DNA from: Bacteroidales bacterium
GTDB taxonomy: Bacteria > Bacteroidota > Bacteroidia > Bacteroidales > UBA932
Direction of reading: 5' to 3'
Assembly: GCA_024401855.1 (NCBI GenBank)
Contig: JAKSKH010000023.1
Span: 1 to 39,235, forward strand
Length of the DNA: 39,235 nt
Shown here: positions 1-8,741 of the stretch, piece by piece
Position numbering within the stretch: the first letter of the stretch is position 1
How the letters are laid out: each line of letters begins with the position of its first letter
Notes under the pieces: generated by a model
What the model saw: the letters and a program-made list of their open reading frames with translations, nothing else
Database searches by the model: none
What the model was told of the DNA's origin: nothing
Program-made: the position numbers and the translations under genes

Positions 1-217
1 CTTCAAGCCCGCCGAACCGGTCTGCAGGGGCAGGCACGTGGACGGCTCGCGTCTGGGTGTGGCAAGATTGAGCAACAATCCGTATGAGAATCCTGACGGA
101 ACTCCCATAAGCATAGATACCGATTACTCGGGGAACGGGAGGTCTGCAGATTCCCCTGTAATCGGTCCTATGGAGATGGATTCAATATCGAAGGTCCCTG
201 TCTGGCAGGTGAAATAA
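1..217 (+). CDS. C-terminal fragment of an unrecognised protein
   Basis: The frame that starts at base 2 stays open to a TAA stop at 215-217 and gives about 71 residues; the other two plus frames hit stops inside this stretch. The tail is polar and rich in Gly, Asp, Ser and Pro, contains NNPYENPDGTP and DTDYSGNGRSADSP, and ends in VPVWQVK. I do not recognise the family. It converges on the GH3 gene, whose stop lies only 8 bp further on. The two facing TAA stops form a weak AT-rich 6-bp inverted repeat (213-230), which is not a convincing terminator. The gene could belong to a carbohydrate-degradation cluster lying to the left, but that is only a guess from the GH3 neighbour. Confidence 0.6.
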   Translation, partial: FKPAEPVCRGRHVDGSRLGVARLSNNPYENPDGTPISIDTDYSGNGRSADSPVIGPMEMDSISKVPVWQVK

Positions 218-225
218 GTTTCTCC

Positions 226-2742
226 TTATTCCACCATGAATTCAGGCGTGCCCTCAGGATATACGAAGCAGGATTTGCTTTCGCTCCAGTAACGCAGGTC
301 GCTCTTGCGTACGGGAACGTGGATCTCGGCGCTTCCGCCTTTGGGAACTGACACCCTGCGGAATGCCTTTAGTTCCTTGATGGGGGCTTTGCCTTCATAT
401 TCGGGAAGACGGACGAACACTTTCACCACCTGGTCGCCGTCGCGGCGCCCGGTGTTCCTGACCTTCAGGGAGACGTCATAGGTCTCGCCGCAGTCCTTGA
501 TTTCAATATTGCTGTACTTGAAGCTTGTGTAACTGAGTCCGTAGCCGAAAGGATAGAGGACATCCCCTTCAAAATACTTGTAGGTGCGTTTTGTGATGTC
601 GTAGTCATCCATGGGCGGAAGGTCGTCGGTATCCTTGTAGAAGGTCATGGGCAGTTTTCCGGAAGGGTTGCAGTCGCCGAAAAGGATGTCGGCTATGGCC
701 TTTCCTCCCTGCTCTCCCGGATACCATGCAAGGAGTATTGCCGGAAGGTTCTCCTGTTCCCATACAACCGATGTTGAGGCACCGACCTCAAGAACGAGGA
801 TTACGTTCTTGTTGACAGAGTACAGGTCTCTTATGAACTGAATCTGGTCGTCGGGCAGATTGAGGTCCTTCCTGTCACGTCCCTCACGCTCTATTGTCTT
901 GTCAATTCCCATCACGGCAATCACAACGTCGCTTTCCTTTATGTTGCGGGCCATCTCGCTGCCGTAATTGTTGAAGGATGTATCATGTGGCGGCTGGGGA
1001 ATACTCCATTCCAGTTTGGCTATGCAGCTCTCGCCCCCGTCGAAGTACTCGACCTTGATATTGTGCTTCGATCCGGCATCCAGATTGATCTTTGCCTCAT
1101 AGGTTTTGCTTGAGTGGGATGTCCAGTCATCGATCACGAGATTGTCATCTATGAACAGACGGCATCCGTCGTCCGAAGTCAGACGGAAGACATATTCGCC
1201 GCTTGCCGGTGCAACCACTTCTCCTTCCCATCTTGATGACATGGGAGCTTCCGGGAGGAAGGGGTCCGGAGGAAGGTTGAAGGGGTCATAGAGGAGATAC
1301 TTCTCGCTGCGTACGGCGGGCGTGCCCTCGAGCGAGTCTCCGTGGAAGTATTCGGCCTTGAACCCTTCTTCGGGTGTAATCAGGGAGTAATTGCTGTCAA
1401 GCGATATCCATGGAGCGGTATATACCTCGGTGCCGGGGGCAAGCTTGGACTTTATGCCTTCAAGCGGGGATATTGCCGCGTTTACGGGATTGCCGCTGTA
1501 ATCGCCGAAGAGGCATTTGTCGGCGCTGAATCCGACCACTGAAATCTTCTTGATTTTCTTGGCGTTGAGGGGAAGGGCACCATTGTTCTTGAGCAGGACC
1601 ATGGATTCCTGTGCTATCTTGAGGGCAAGGTCGTGGTGCTTGTCGCAGCCGACAACGTCCGGAGATATCTTGTTGTAGGGATTGCTTTCGAAAGAATCGA
1701 AGATTCCCAGTTTCATTCTGGCAGTCAGTACGCGGCCGGCGGCCCTGTCCAGGTCTTCGTCCGCTACCATCCCCATCCTGTAGGCCTGCCTGAGGGGGTA
1801 GTCAAAGACGGCATCGCCGCATTCGAGGTCAAGACCTGCCTTGATGCTGAGTGTGGCGGCCGTTTCGGGACGGGATACGAAATTATGCTCCGCAAAGATG
1901 TTGTAAACTCCTCCGCAGTCGGAAACGACGTAGCCGTCGAATCCCCAGTCTTCCCTGAGCACCTTGGTCAGAAGCCAGGGGTTGCATGACGAAGGGATGC
2001 CGTTTATTGCGTTGTATGAGGCCATGATGGATTGTGCATGGCCTTCTTTAACGCAGGCCTCGTAAGGGGCGAGGTAATATTCCCTGAGGTCCTTTTCGCT
2101 TATGGTGGATTCGGCGCTCATGCGGTTGGACTCGACGTTGTTGGCCGCGAAGTGCTTGGGCGTGGAGACAACCTTGAGATAGCGCGGGTCATCACCCTGA
2201 AGGCCCGTCACGAAAGCGACGCCCATGCGTCCCGTAAGATAGGGGTCTTCTCCATAGGTTTCGGGGGTGCGGCCCCAGCGGGGGTCGCGTGCCATGTTGA
2301 CGGTGGGAGACCAGAATGTCAGGAGGTCCGAGAACTTGTCCTTCTGTTCCTTGCCCTGCTCCAGTTCGTTCCAACGACCTCTGGCCTCATCCGAAATGGC
2401 TGTTGCAACGGTATGCAGAAGTTCCGGGTCCCATGATGCCGAGAGCGCGATTGCCTGAGGGAACACGGTGAAACATCCGGGACGCACCACACCGTGCAGC
2501 GCTTCGTTTCCGTGATAGTATTTGGCAATGCCCAGACGCTCGTTTGCGGGTGAGGATGCCCTCAGCAGGTCTATCTTTTCATCGGGGGTCATCCGTGAAA
2601 GAAGATCTTTGACACGTGACTCGATGGGCGCATTTTCATTCAGGTAAAGAGGGTCGCTCGCGGTCTGCTGTCCGCGTGCATCCATGCAGATGCTTGCAGC
2701 GGCGGCAATTGCAGTAAGGAAAAACAGAATTTTTTTGTTCAT
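226..2742 (-). CDS. Secreted GH3 beta-glycosidase with PA14 insert
   Basis: A glycoside hydrolase family 3 exo-beta-glycosidase of 838 aa, probably a beta-glucosidase or beta-xylosidase acting in the periplasm or at the surface. Residues 1-25 form a signal peptide. The GH3 N-terminal barrel covers about 40-345, with the substrate-binding KHF motif at 196-198 and the likely nucleophile Asp275 in VVSDCGG. The GH3 C-terminal domain starts near 385 and is interrupted by a PA14 domain (about 459-583, GFKAEYFHGDSLEG to CIAKLEWS), a known carbohydrate-binding insert in this family. Glu618 or Glu620 in TIEREGRD are candidates for the acid/base. A fibronectin-III-like domain covers about 750-822 (DGDQVVKVFVR). 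No SusC/SusD pair lies beside it in this window. A possible promoter is at 2841-2848. Exact sugar specificity cannot be read from the sequence. Confidence 0.93.
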   Translation of the reverse strand: MNKKILFFLTAIAAAASICMDARGQQTASDPLYLNENAPIESRVKDLLSRMTPDEKIDLLRASSPANERLGIAKYYHGNEALHGVVRPGCFTVFPQAIALSASWDPELLHTVATAISDEARGRWNELEQGKEQKDKFSDLLTFWSPTVNMARDPRWGRTPETYGEDPYLTGRMGVAFVTGLQGDDPRYLKVVSTPKHFAANNVESNRMSAESTISEKDLREYYLAPYEACVKEGHAQSIMASYNAINGIPSSCNPWLLTKVLREDWGFDGYVVSDCGGVYNIFAEHNFVSRPETAATLSIKAGLDLECGDAVFDYPLRQAYRMGMVADEDLDRAAGRVLTARMKLGIFDSFESNPYNKISPDVVGCDKHHDLALKIAQESMVLLKNNGALPLNAKKIKKISVVGFSADKCLFGDYSGNPVNAAISPLEGIKSKLAPGTEVYTAPWISLDSNYSLITPEEGFKAEYFHGDSLEGTPAVRSEKYLLYDPFNLPPDPFLPEAPMSSRWEGEVVAPASGEYVFRLTSDDGCRLFIDDNLVIDDWTSHSSKTYEAKINLDAGSKHNIKVEYFDGGESCIAKLEWSIPQPPHDTSFNNYGSEMARNIKESDVVIAVMGIDKTIEREGRDRKDLNLPDDQIQFIRDLYSVNKNVILVLEVGASTSVVWEQENLPAILLAWYPGEQGGKAIADILFGDCNPSGKLPMTFYKDTDDLPPMDDYDITKRTYKYFEGDVLYPFGYGLSYTSFKYSNIEIKDCGETYDVSLKVRNTGRRDGDQVVKVFVRLPEYEGKAPIKELKAFRRVSVPKGGSAEIHVPVRKSDLRYWSESKSCFVYPEGTPEFMVE

Positions 2743-2840
2743 ATCCGGTATGTATTGATGTCTTGAGGATAAATTTACGAATGTTTGCTGAAAATAGAAC
2801 TATTTTTATGAAAATGCTGAAATGAAAAGAACCGGACGGG

Positions 2841-2848
2841 CAAAATTA
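2841..2848 (-). promoter_or_regulatory. Possible -7 box for the GH3 gene
   Basis: The minus strand reads TAATTTTG, an exact match to the Bacteroidetes -7 box TAnnTTTG, about 100 bp upstream of the GH3 start. No TTG was found at the expected -33 distance, so support is limited. The box sits in the loop of an inverted repeat (ACCGGA 2831-2836, TCCGGT 2850-2855) that touches the stop codon of the upstream tolC-like gene and is followed on the minus strand by TCTTTTC. That repeat may be a weak terminator for the efflux operon. Confidence 0.4.
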
Positions 2849-2854
2849 ATCCGG

Positions 2855-4099
2855 TCAGAGACATAGTGAACAGCCTACGGCCCGTTCGAGGTCTGCAAAG
2901 AAGATGAACCTGCAGGCGCAGGCCTCGATGTAGCTCTGCATCACCTCTCTGTATTTTGCCTGTGCCGCCAGCAGTTCAAGGATGTTGTTCTCTCCCTTGA
3001 GATAGCCTTCCTTCCTGCTTCCGGCTATGCGCACGGCATCCCGGAGCAGTCCATCATCATACTGTTTCAGCACCTCGTCCGCAGCATTGAACGCCCTTGC
3101 CGCCTGAACCGTCTCTATCCTCACCCGGGCCAGTGCGGCATCGTAATACTTTCCGTCCTGGGTTATCCGGGCCTGGGCAGCCCTGACTTCCCCCTTGTTG
3201 AAAGCGGAGAACTTGAGCGGGACGGTCACTCCCACAACAAGACCGTGGTAGATGGGGGCGGGCGCTATCTCGTTCCTGACTTCGGTGTTGTACGAATATC
3301 CCAGGTTCAGCCCCATCTCGAAGGAGCGGGAGGCTTTCAGGAGCTTCAGGTTGCTTTCTGACAGTTTCCTTGAAAGCTCCGCGTATTTCAGATCCGACCT
3401 GTTCTGAACGGCCATGCATACCAGCTCATCATCTGAACGGCCGGGATATTTCACAGGCAGCGCCTCGTCTTCGATTCCGCTGACGGCGGCGCCTCCTGCC
3501 ATCAGAGAAAGATTCATCAGGGCATTTGCATATTCCGCCCTCAGCGAAAGCAGGTCTCCTTTCATCGTGCGCGCCTCGAGGCTGCTCTGGCTGGCATCGG
3601 CCAGACTGATGTCGCCGGATGCCAGACGCAGGCTGTCGCTTCCGGCTATGCTGGTCATATCTTCCACGGATGCCTCCAGAACCGATACGCATTGCTTCAG
3701 CCGCCAGGCTTCGGCCCATGCGACGGATGCCTCATACTTCAAGTTTCCGAGGAAGGATGCTACGGAAGCCTCGGTAAGAGCCTCCTCGTCCATAGCGGAG
3801 TTGATTCTTGCCCTTCTTACTCCGGCAAAATCCGGATTGATGCTGAGCCCGGCCTCTACCGACTGGCCCATCTGCACAGACCAGTCCTGGTTGTTGCCGT
3901 AGTTTATGGACAGTTCGGGGTCGTTGAACACTTTTGCCGCCTGGATGTTGGCTGTGGCAATGTCTATGTTGCATTTCTCGGCCATGTACTCAAGGTTATC
4001 CCGGACAACGGCCTCCATGAAGGAGGAATATGTGAGATTCTGACCGCACAGGCAGAGGGGAATGAATGCCGCTATTATTGAACTATTTAGTTTTCTCAT
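2855..4099 (-). CDS. TolC-family outer-membrane channel of metal efflux
   Basis: Outer-membrane efflux protein of the TolC/CusC/CzcC family, 414 aa, with a signal peptide at about residues 1-19. The body shows the long alpha-helical OEP pattern: repeated Ala/Glu/Arg-rich helices, and short beta segments such as LGYSYNTEV and GLVVGVTVPLKF. It would form the outer-membrane exit duct for the RND pump encoded just upstream. Its ATG lies inside the end of the pump gene (17-nt overlap, 4083-4099), which implies translational coupling and a fixed pump-channel partnership. It is the last gene of the minus-strand operon that begins at 8689. The metal exported is not determinable from this subunit. Confidence 0.9.
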   Translation of the reverse strand: MRKLNSSIIAAFIPLCLCGQNLTYSSFMEAVVRDNLEYMAEKCNIDIATANIQAAKVFNDPELSINYGNNQDWSVQMGQSVEAGLSINPDFAGVRRARINSAMDEEALTEASVASFLGNLKYEASVAWAEAWRLKQCVSVLEASVEDMTSIAGSDSLRLASGDISLADASQSSLEARTMKGDLLSLRAEYANALMNLSLMAGGAAVSGIEDEALPVKYPGRSDDELVCMAVQNRSDLKYAELSRKLSESNLKLLKASRSFEMGLNLGYSYNTEVRNEIAPAPIYHGLVVGVTVPLKFSAFNKGEVRAAQARITQDGKYYDAALARVRIETVQAARAFNAADEVLKQYDDGLLRDAVRIAGSRKEGYLKGENNILELLAAQAKYREVMQSYIEACACRFIFFADLERAVGCSLCL

Positions 4100-7000
4100 G
4101 TGATTTTCCGTGAATTATTGCATATTTCTCAAGCTTGTAGTACAAGGAGGGCAATATGAAAAGGGTTATGATTGTTGAGAACAGAAGCCCGTATACGATT
4201 ACGGTTGCCAGCGGACGCTGCACGTCGGAACCTATGCCTGTTGCCAGGGAGGCGGGCAGCAGTCCCAGTATGGCCACCATGGCGGTCATCAGGACGGGCC
4301 TGAGGCGGTGTGAAGCTCCGCTGACAACCGCGTCGTGCAGGGGCATTCCTTTGTCCCTGAGGTGATTGATGTGGGAAATCATGATGACTCCGTTCTGGAT
4401 TGTAAGTCCGAACAGGGCAATGAACCCGACGGCGGACGAGATGTTGAACGTCATGCCCCGGGCAACCAGCGCAAGCAGACCTCCCAGCAGGGCCAGGGGG
4501 AGCATGGCGATGAGCAGTCCGGCCTGACGGAATTTTCCAAAAGCGCCGAAGAGGAGAAGGAACATGAAGAGCAGGACGAAGGGAATTATTATGCACAGCC
4601 TTCTGTATGCCCGGTTCTGGTTCTCATACTGACCGTCCCATCGTAGCTGGTTCACGGAGTGGTCATATTCTATGCCCTGTTCAATCTTTTCCTGCGCTTC
4701 CTTCAGGAAGGAGGTCAGGTCGCGGCCGCGGAGGTTCAGCCTTACGGTCAGATAACGTCTGCCCATCTCCCTCATTATGGAGCTTTCCCCAAGGGATGTC
4801 TCTATTCTTGCCACCGCAGACAGGGGTATTCCCGTGCCGTAGCTCGAGGTAAGCATAAGATTTCCGATTTTCTCCGGGGTGTCGCGGGCACTCTCCTTGT
4901 AGCGGCAGGTTACATCGTAAACCTTGCTGCCCACAAATACCTGTGAGACGGCCTTCCCTCCGATGGCCACTTCAATCAGGTCGGCCACTTCCGATATGTT
5001 CAGGCCGTAGAGGGCAATCTTTGACCTGTCAACTATTATGCGCAGCTGCGGCAGGGGAGGTTCCTGGTCTATCACCACATCGGTGGCTCCTTCGATTCCG
5101 CTTACGATGGTAACGGCCCGGCGGGCCAGCTCCCTTGTCTTTTCAAGGTCCTCACCGTATATCTTGAGAGCCAGATCGGAATGGGATCCGGCCATCTGGT
5201 CCATCACCATATCTATTATGGGCTGGGAGAAACCGACCTTATACCCGGGCATGAGGGCGATGGCTTCGGACATTTCCCTTATGAGGTCTTCCTTTTTCCT
5301 GCCGTGTTTCCATTCGGAGTAGTCTTTCAGTCCCACTCCGCATTCTATGTGGGAGGGGGAGAAGGCTTCCGTGCCTTCATCGTCGCGGCCTGTCTGCGTG
5401 ACAACATAGGTCACTTCCGGGAATTGCTTCAGGGTGTATCTCAGCGAATCCGCCATTCTGGAGGAGCGCTCGAGAGAAAGACCCGGAGGGGTCTGGACCT
5501 GAATCCAGATTCCTCCCTCGTCCAGCGTAGGGAGGAAGTCCTTTCCCACAATCACCGCCAGGGCAATCACTGAGCAGAGTACAACACCTATGGTCTTGAA
5601 CACCACACTGGGCTTTTCCAGAAGTTTCCCTGTCAGCTCCCTGTAGCGTTCCGTCAGATTTTCCACGACTTTGTTCCGGAAAATCTTCTGCGGATGACGG
5701 TACAGTGCATAAGCCATCCCCGGAATCAGGAGAAGAGCGACCATCAGGGCCCCCAGGAGGGCATATCCAACCGTGAAGGCCATTGGGGTGAACATCTTCT
5801 TCTCTATCCTTTCGAATGTGAAAAGTGGAAGATATGCAGTTATTATGATGAGGGTGGAGAAGAAGATGGGCTTGGCAATTCCGGTGACCCTGTGCACTAT
5901 GTCGTATTTGTCGAGGTCCTTGCCCGGCTCATCCTCCCTTGTCTTCAGTATCGCTTCGGTCATCACTATGGCACCGTCCACAAGAATTCCGAAATCTATG
6001 GCTCCTAGCGAAAGCAGGTTTGCCGGTATTTTCGTTATGTGCATGAGGATGAACGCTATCAGCAGGGAAAGAGGTATGGTAACGGCCACCAGCAGCGCGC
6101 TGCGGGGGTTGCCGAGGAATATTATGAGAATGGCGATTACCAGGAGCATTCCGAATATCAGCGTGTGCGCTACGGTGTGCAGAGTCGCATTCACAAGATT
6201 TGTCCTGTCCAGGAAGGGGTAAATCTGAACACCGTCCGGCAGAATCTCTCCGTTCAGTTCATCAACGGCTGAATGTATCTTCTCCAGAACCTCGGAAGGA
6301 TTGTTGTATCTGAGAATCTGCACTATTCCTTCCACCCCGTCTGTATAATCGACATCGTTGTCGAGGAATCCCAGGATACCCTTTCTTTCCAGATTTCCGT
6401 ATTTCAGGGTTCCGAGGTCTCCGAGGAAGATGGGGGTTCCGTTTACGTTGCGGACAACGATGTTCTCCATGTCCTTGAGGTCGGTGATGAGACCTTCAGC
6501 CCTGATTACGAAGCTCTGGTCTCCGCGTACCAGCGTGCTGCCTCCGGCGTTGGAGTTGTTCATATCGATGGCTTCCTCGACTTCCCTCAGTGAGATTCCG
6601 TACTGGCGTATTTTATCAGGGTCGATCTCTATCTGGTACTGGGTGGTGATTCCTCCGTAGTTGCTTACATCGGCAACACCGGCAATCTGCTTCAGTCTGG
6701 GGATGACAACCCATTTGTTTATATCCGTAAGTTCTCTCAGCGAGTATCCTTTCCCATTGACTATGTATCTGAACACTTCTCCCGTAGGTGAAGTGAGCGG
6801 ATTCAGTTCCGGGACCGCTTCATAGGGCAGGTCAACACCATCGATGCACTCCCGGACGCGCTGCCTTGCCCAGTAGTCCTCGGTTCCGTCCTGGAACACC
6901 AGAATGATTGTGGAGATTCCGAAAGTGTTGGTGCTGCGCATCATTGAGAGTGACGGCATTCCGTTAAGGGCTCTTTCCAGAGGGACGGTTATCTGCTGCT

Positions 7001-7181
7001 CTATCTCTTCAGCCGCAAGTCCGGGGACCTGGGTCACAACCTGGACGGTGGTGTCTGCAATGTCTGGGTAGGCATCGAGGGGAAGCTGTTTCCAGGCGTA
7101 TACGCCCAAAGCCGAAACAAGTACAAAAGCAGAGGCTATCAGCCATCTCCTTTTGAGAATCAATCCGAAGAACTTTTCCAT
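4083..7181 (-). CDS. CusA/CzcA-type heavy-metal RND pump
   Basis: Inner-membrane proton-driven pump of the RND superfamily, heavy-metal-efflux (HME) group, 1032 aa, the usual length. One transmembrane helix lies at about 13-30. The large periplasmic porter loop follows (PDIADTTVQVVTQVPGLAAEEIEQQ begins it), then a cluster of helices that includes the HME signature DFGILVDGAIVMTEAI, with the two acidic residues expected for proton relay. A second loop and helix set repeats the pattern. The family exports Cu/Ag (CusA) or Co/Zn/Cd (CzcA); I cannot separate these here, since the diagnostic residues need an alignment. The adaptor gene ends 1 bp before the start and the channel gene overlaps the end, so the three are a single tripartite pump operon. 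Confidence 0.95.
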   Translation of the reverse strand: MEKFFGLILKRRWLIASAFVLVSALGVYAWKQLPLDAYPDIADTTVQVVTQVPGLAAEEIEQQITVPLERALNGMPSLSMMRSTNTFGISTIILVFQDGTEDYWARQRVRECIDGVDLPYEAVPELNPLTSPTGEVFRYIVNGKGYSLRELTDINKWVVIPRLKQIAGVADVSNYGGITTQYQIEIDPDKIRQYGISLREVEEAIDMNNSNAGGSTLVRGDQSFVIRAEGLITDLKDMENIVVRNVNGTPIFLGDLGTLKYGNLERKGILGFLDNDVDYTDGVEGIVQILRYNNPSEVLEKIHSAVDELNGEILPDGVQIYPFLDRTNLVNATLHTVAHTLIFGMLLVIAILIIFLGNPRSALLVAVTIPLSLLIAFILMHITKIPANLLSLGAIDFGILVDGAIVMTEAILKTREDEPGKDLDKYDIVHRVTGIAKPIFFSTLIIITAYLPLFTFERIEKKMFTPMAFTVGYALLGALMVALLLIPGMAYALYRHPQKIFRNKVVENLTERYRELTGKLLEKPSVVFKTIGVVLCSVIALAVIVGKDFLPTLDEGGIWIQVQTPPGLSLERSSRMADSLRYTLKQFPEVTYVVTQTGRDDEGTEAFSPSHIECGVGLKDYSEWKHGRKKEDLIREMSEAIALMPGYKVGFSQPIIDMVMDQMAGSHSDLALKIYGEDLEKTRELARRAVTIVSGIEGATDVVIDQEPPLPQLRIIVDRSKIALYGLNISEVADLIEVAIGGKAVSQVFVGSKVYDVTCRYKESARDTPEKIGNLMLTSSYGTGIPLSAVARIETSLGESSIMREMGRRYLTVRLNLRGRDLTSFLKEAQEKIEQGIEYDHSVNQLRWDGQYENQNRAYRRLCIIIPFVLLFMFLLLFGAFGKFRQAGLLIAMLPLALLGGLLALVARGMTFNISSAVGFIALFGLTIQNGVIMISHINHLRDKGMPLHDAVVSGASHRLRPVLMTAMVAILGLLPASLATGIGSDVQRPLATVIVYGLLFSTIITLFILPSLYYKLEKYAIIHGKSHEKTK

Positions 7182-7182
7182 A

Positions 7183-8289
7183 TCAGTTGTTCAGATATAA
7201 TCCTCCGTCGGTAACTACGGTTTCTCCTTCTTCAAGACCGGACAGAATGCTGACACAGTCGTTGCTTCCGCTTATCGGACCGGTGGTCACGGTTCTCCTT
7301 GTAAACGAAGACGGACCTGTCATCACATAGACGAATGACTCGCCGCCGCCCTGGAATACGGCAGTGGATGGAAGCACGATGGAAAGGGCCTCCTCGTTGA
7401 GGAACCTGACGGCAACATACATCCCGTGCTTCAGTTTTAGCCCGGGGTTGTCGCAGGAAACCACTACCTGGATGGAACGGGTGCTCTCATCCACAATCTG
7501 TCCTACGTTGAGGACGGTTCCGGCATACACGTCATCGGGGTCGGCTTCGGTAATGACCTCGGCTTTCTCCCCCTTGCTTATGTTGCTGATATATCTTTCT
7601 TTCACCGGTGCGTTTATCCAGACTTCCCTGAGGTCCGCTATGGTCACGGGGGCCTCGTCGTCAGCCTTGAGATACAGGCCCGTTATAAGTCTGTTCTCCA
7701 CAATCTCTCCGCTGATGGGCGCTATGACCTTCATTGTCTCTCCGAGACTGACTTTCGAGGGGTCGGTCCCGTAAACCCGGAGAGCCGCCTCCGCAAACTC
7801 CTTGTCGTGCCGGGAATTCTCCATTTCAGTAAAGGCCTCCAGCAGTTCCCTTTCCGAAACTATTCCGTTCTCTTTCAATCCTTTCTTGCGTTCGTATTCG
7901 GTTTTCATGCGGTCATAGGTGTGAACCGCCTGAAGGTATTCCCTGCAGCTTTCGAAATAATCGGATGAGGACAGTTCAAAAAGGATGTCCCCGGCCCTGA
8001 CCTTCTGACCCAGCTGGACGTGGGAGCGGATAATCCTTCCGTCAAAAGGAACGCATACCCTGGCGAAATTTCCGTTTCTTGCCTGTATGGTCCCGTAAGT
8101 GCGGAACTCTGTGGATACCGGTCTTGTTTCCGCTTCGGCAGTATGTATTCTTGATAAAATGGGTGAGTCATTGCTTACAATGACGGTGTCTCCCTCGCAG
8201 AAGACTTCTTCTGATTCGGTGTTTCCACCTTCCGAGCATGCGCACACACATAATACCGCCAACATGCCGGCTATTATAGATGATTTCAT
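7183..8289 (-). CDS. RND periplasmic adaptor (CusB/CzcB-like), lipoprotein
   Basis: Membrane-fusion protein of the tripartite metal efflux system, 368 aa. The N-terminus carries a signal with a lipobox-like end (LCVCAC, then SEGG), so it is probably lipid-anchored in the periplasm. A biotinyl-lipoyl-like half motif appears at ARVCVPFDGRIIRSHVQLGQ. A helical hairpin follows (about 125-165), then the second lipoyl half (VIAPISGEIVENRLITG) and beta-barrel and membrane-proximal domains (VWINAPVKERYISNISKGE; GGGESFVYVM). It bridges pump and channel and in this family can also hand metal to the pump. It lies 1 bp upstream of the pump gene and 49 bp downstream of the small His-rich gene. Confidence 0.93.
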   Translation of the reverse strand: MKSSIIAGMLAVLCVCACSEGGNTESEEVFCEGDTVIVSNDSPILSRIHTAEAETRPVSTEFRTYGTIQARNGNFARVCVPFDGRIIRSHVQLGQKVRAGDILFELSSSDYFESCREYLQAVHTYDRMKTEYERKKGLKENGIVSERELLEAFTEMENSRHDKEFAEAALRVYGTDPSKVSLGETMKVIAPISGEIVENRLITGLYLKADDEAPVTIADLREVWINAPVKERYISNISKGEKAEVITEADPDDVYAGTVLNVGQIVDESTRSIQVVVSCDNPGLKLKHGMYVAVRFLNEEALSIVLPSTAVFQGGGESFVYVMTGPSSFTRRTVTTGPISGSNDCVSILSGLEEGETVVTDGGLYLNN

Positions 8290-8338
8290 TTGTAATCGCC
8301 TGTTAGTAATGATACGTAAAAAATGTTCGCCGATTCAA

Positions 8339-8689
8339 TCAGCAGAGAGTATCATTGCCATGAGGCGGGGCCCTGAGGGAGAATGAAAGCAGATGGGCGG
8401 ACTGTACGTGGGGAACAGCCATCATCGGTTCGAAACTGCATCCGGACTCCGGTATGGGGGAGCAGGACGTCAGGGTTCCAACTCCGTCGAACACCTCGTT
8501 CGTGGTGATTTCGAGAAAATTGATCTGTCCGGTGGTGTGGCTGTGAGCCTTGTCTCCGGCCGGATGTGAGTGAACGATTTTGGTGTCCGCTATCCAGTGG
8601 GCGTGATAGAACAGATTGGTAGATGCAAAGAAAAATGCATATACCAGAAGAAGGAACAATCCCGGAGTCTGTTTCCTCAGCGCTTTCAT
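8339..8689 (-). CDS. Small His-rich membrane-anchored protein heading metal operon
   Basis: A 116-aa protein with no family I can name. I start it at the ATG at 8687-8689 (MKALRKQTPG), because this gives a clean N-terminal hydrophobic anchor (about residues 9-27). The longer reading from 8743 would overlap the GH31 start codon. After the anchor comes a His-rich segment: HAHW at 29-32, HSH at 40-42 and HSH at 49-51, followed by a Cys-containing tail. Spaced His residues outside the membrane and the position as first gene of a metal-efflux operon suggest metal sensing or binding. That role is inferred from context only. A -7 box (8698-8705) lies just upstream. The next gene (adaptor) begins after 49 bp. 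Confidence 0.7.
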   Translation of the reverse strand: MKALRKQTPGLFLLLVYAFFFASTNLFYHAHWIADTKIVHSHPAGDKAHSHTTGQINFLEITTNEVFDGVGTLTSCSPIPESGCSFEPMMAVPHVQSAHLLSFSLRAPPHGNDTLC

Positions 8690-8697
8690 CGAGAGTG

Positions 8698-8705
8698 CAA
8701 AAATA
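8698..8705 (-). promoter_or_regulatory. Candidate -7 box of the metal efflux operon
   Basis: The minus strand reads TATTTTTG, an exact TAnnTTTG match, 8 bp upstream of the chosen start of the His-rich gene. Transcription from it would give a very short or absent leader. No convincing -33 TTG is seen, and the stretch is AT-rich, so chance is possible. Confidence 0.4.
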
Positions 8706-8727
8706 ATGAAAATGATGGAAAATGTAG

Positions 8728-8735
8728 TAATTTTG
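8728..8735 (+). promoter_or_regulatory. Candidate -7 box of the GH31 gene
   Basis: TAATTTTG matches the Bacteroidetes -7 box exactly and ends 6 bp before the ATG at 8742. If used, the mRNA would be leaderless or nearly so. No good -33 element was found at 19-21 bp. Confidence 0.4.
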
Positions 8736-8741
8736 GCTTCC

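Noticed and set aside
213-230. AATAAG...CTTATT hairpin between the partial gene and GH3
   Set aside because: It results from two facing TAA stops and is AT-only in most of the stem; not a credible terminator.
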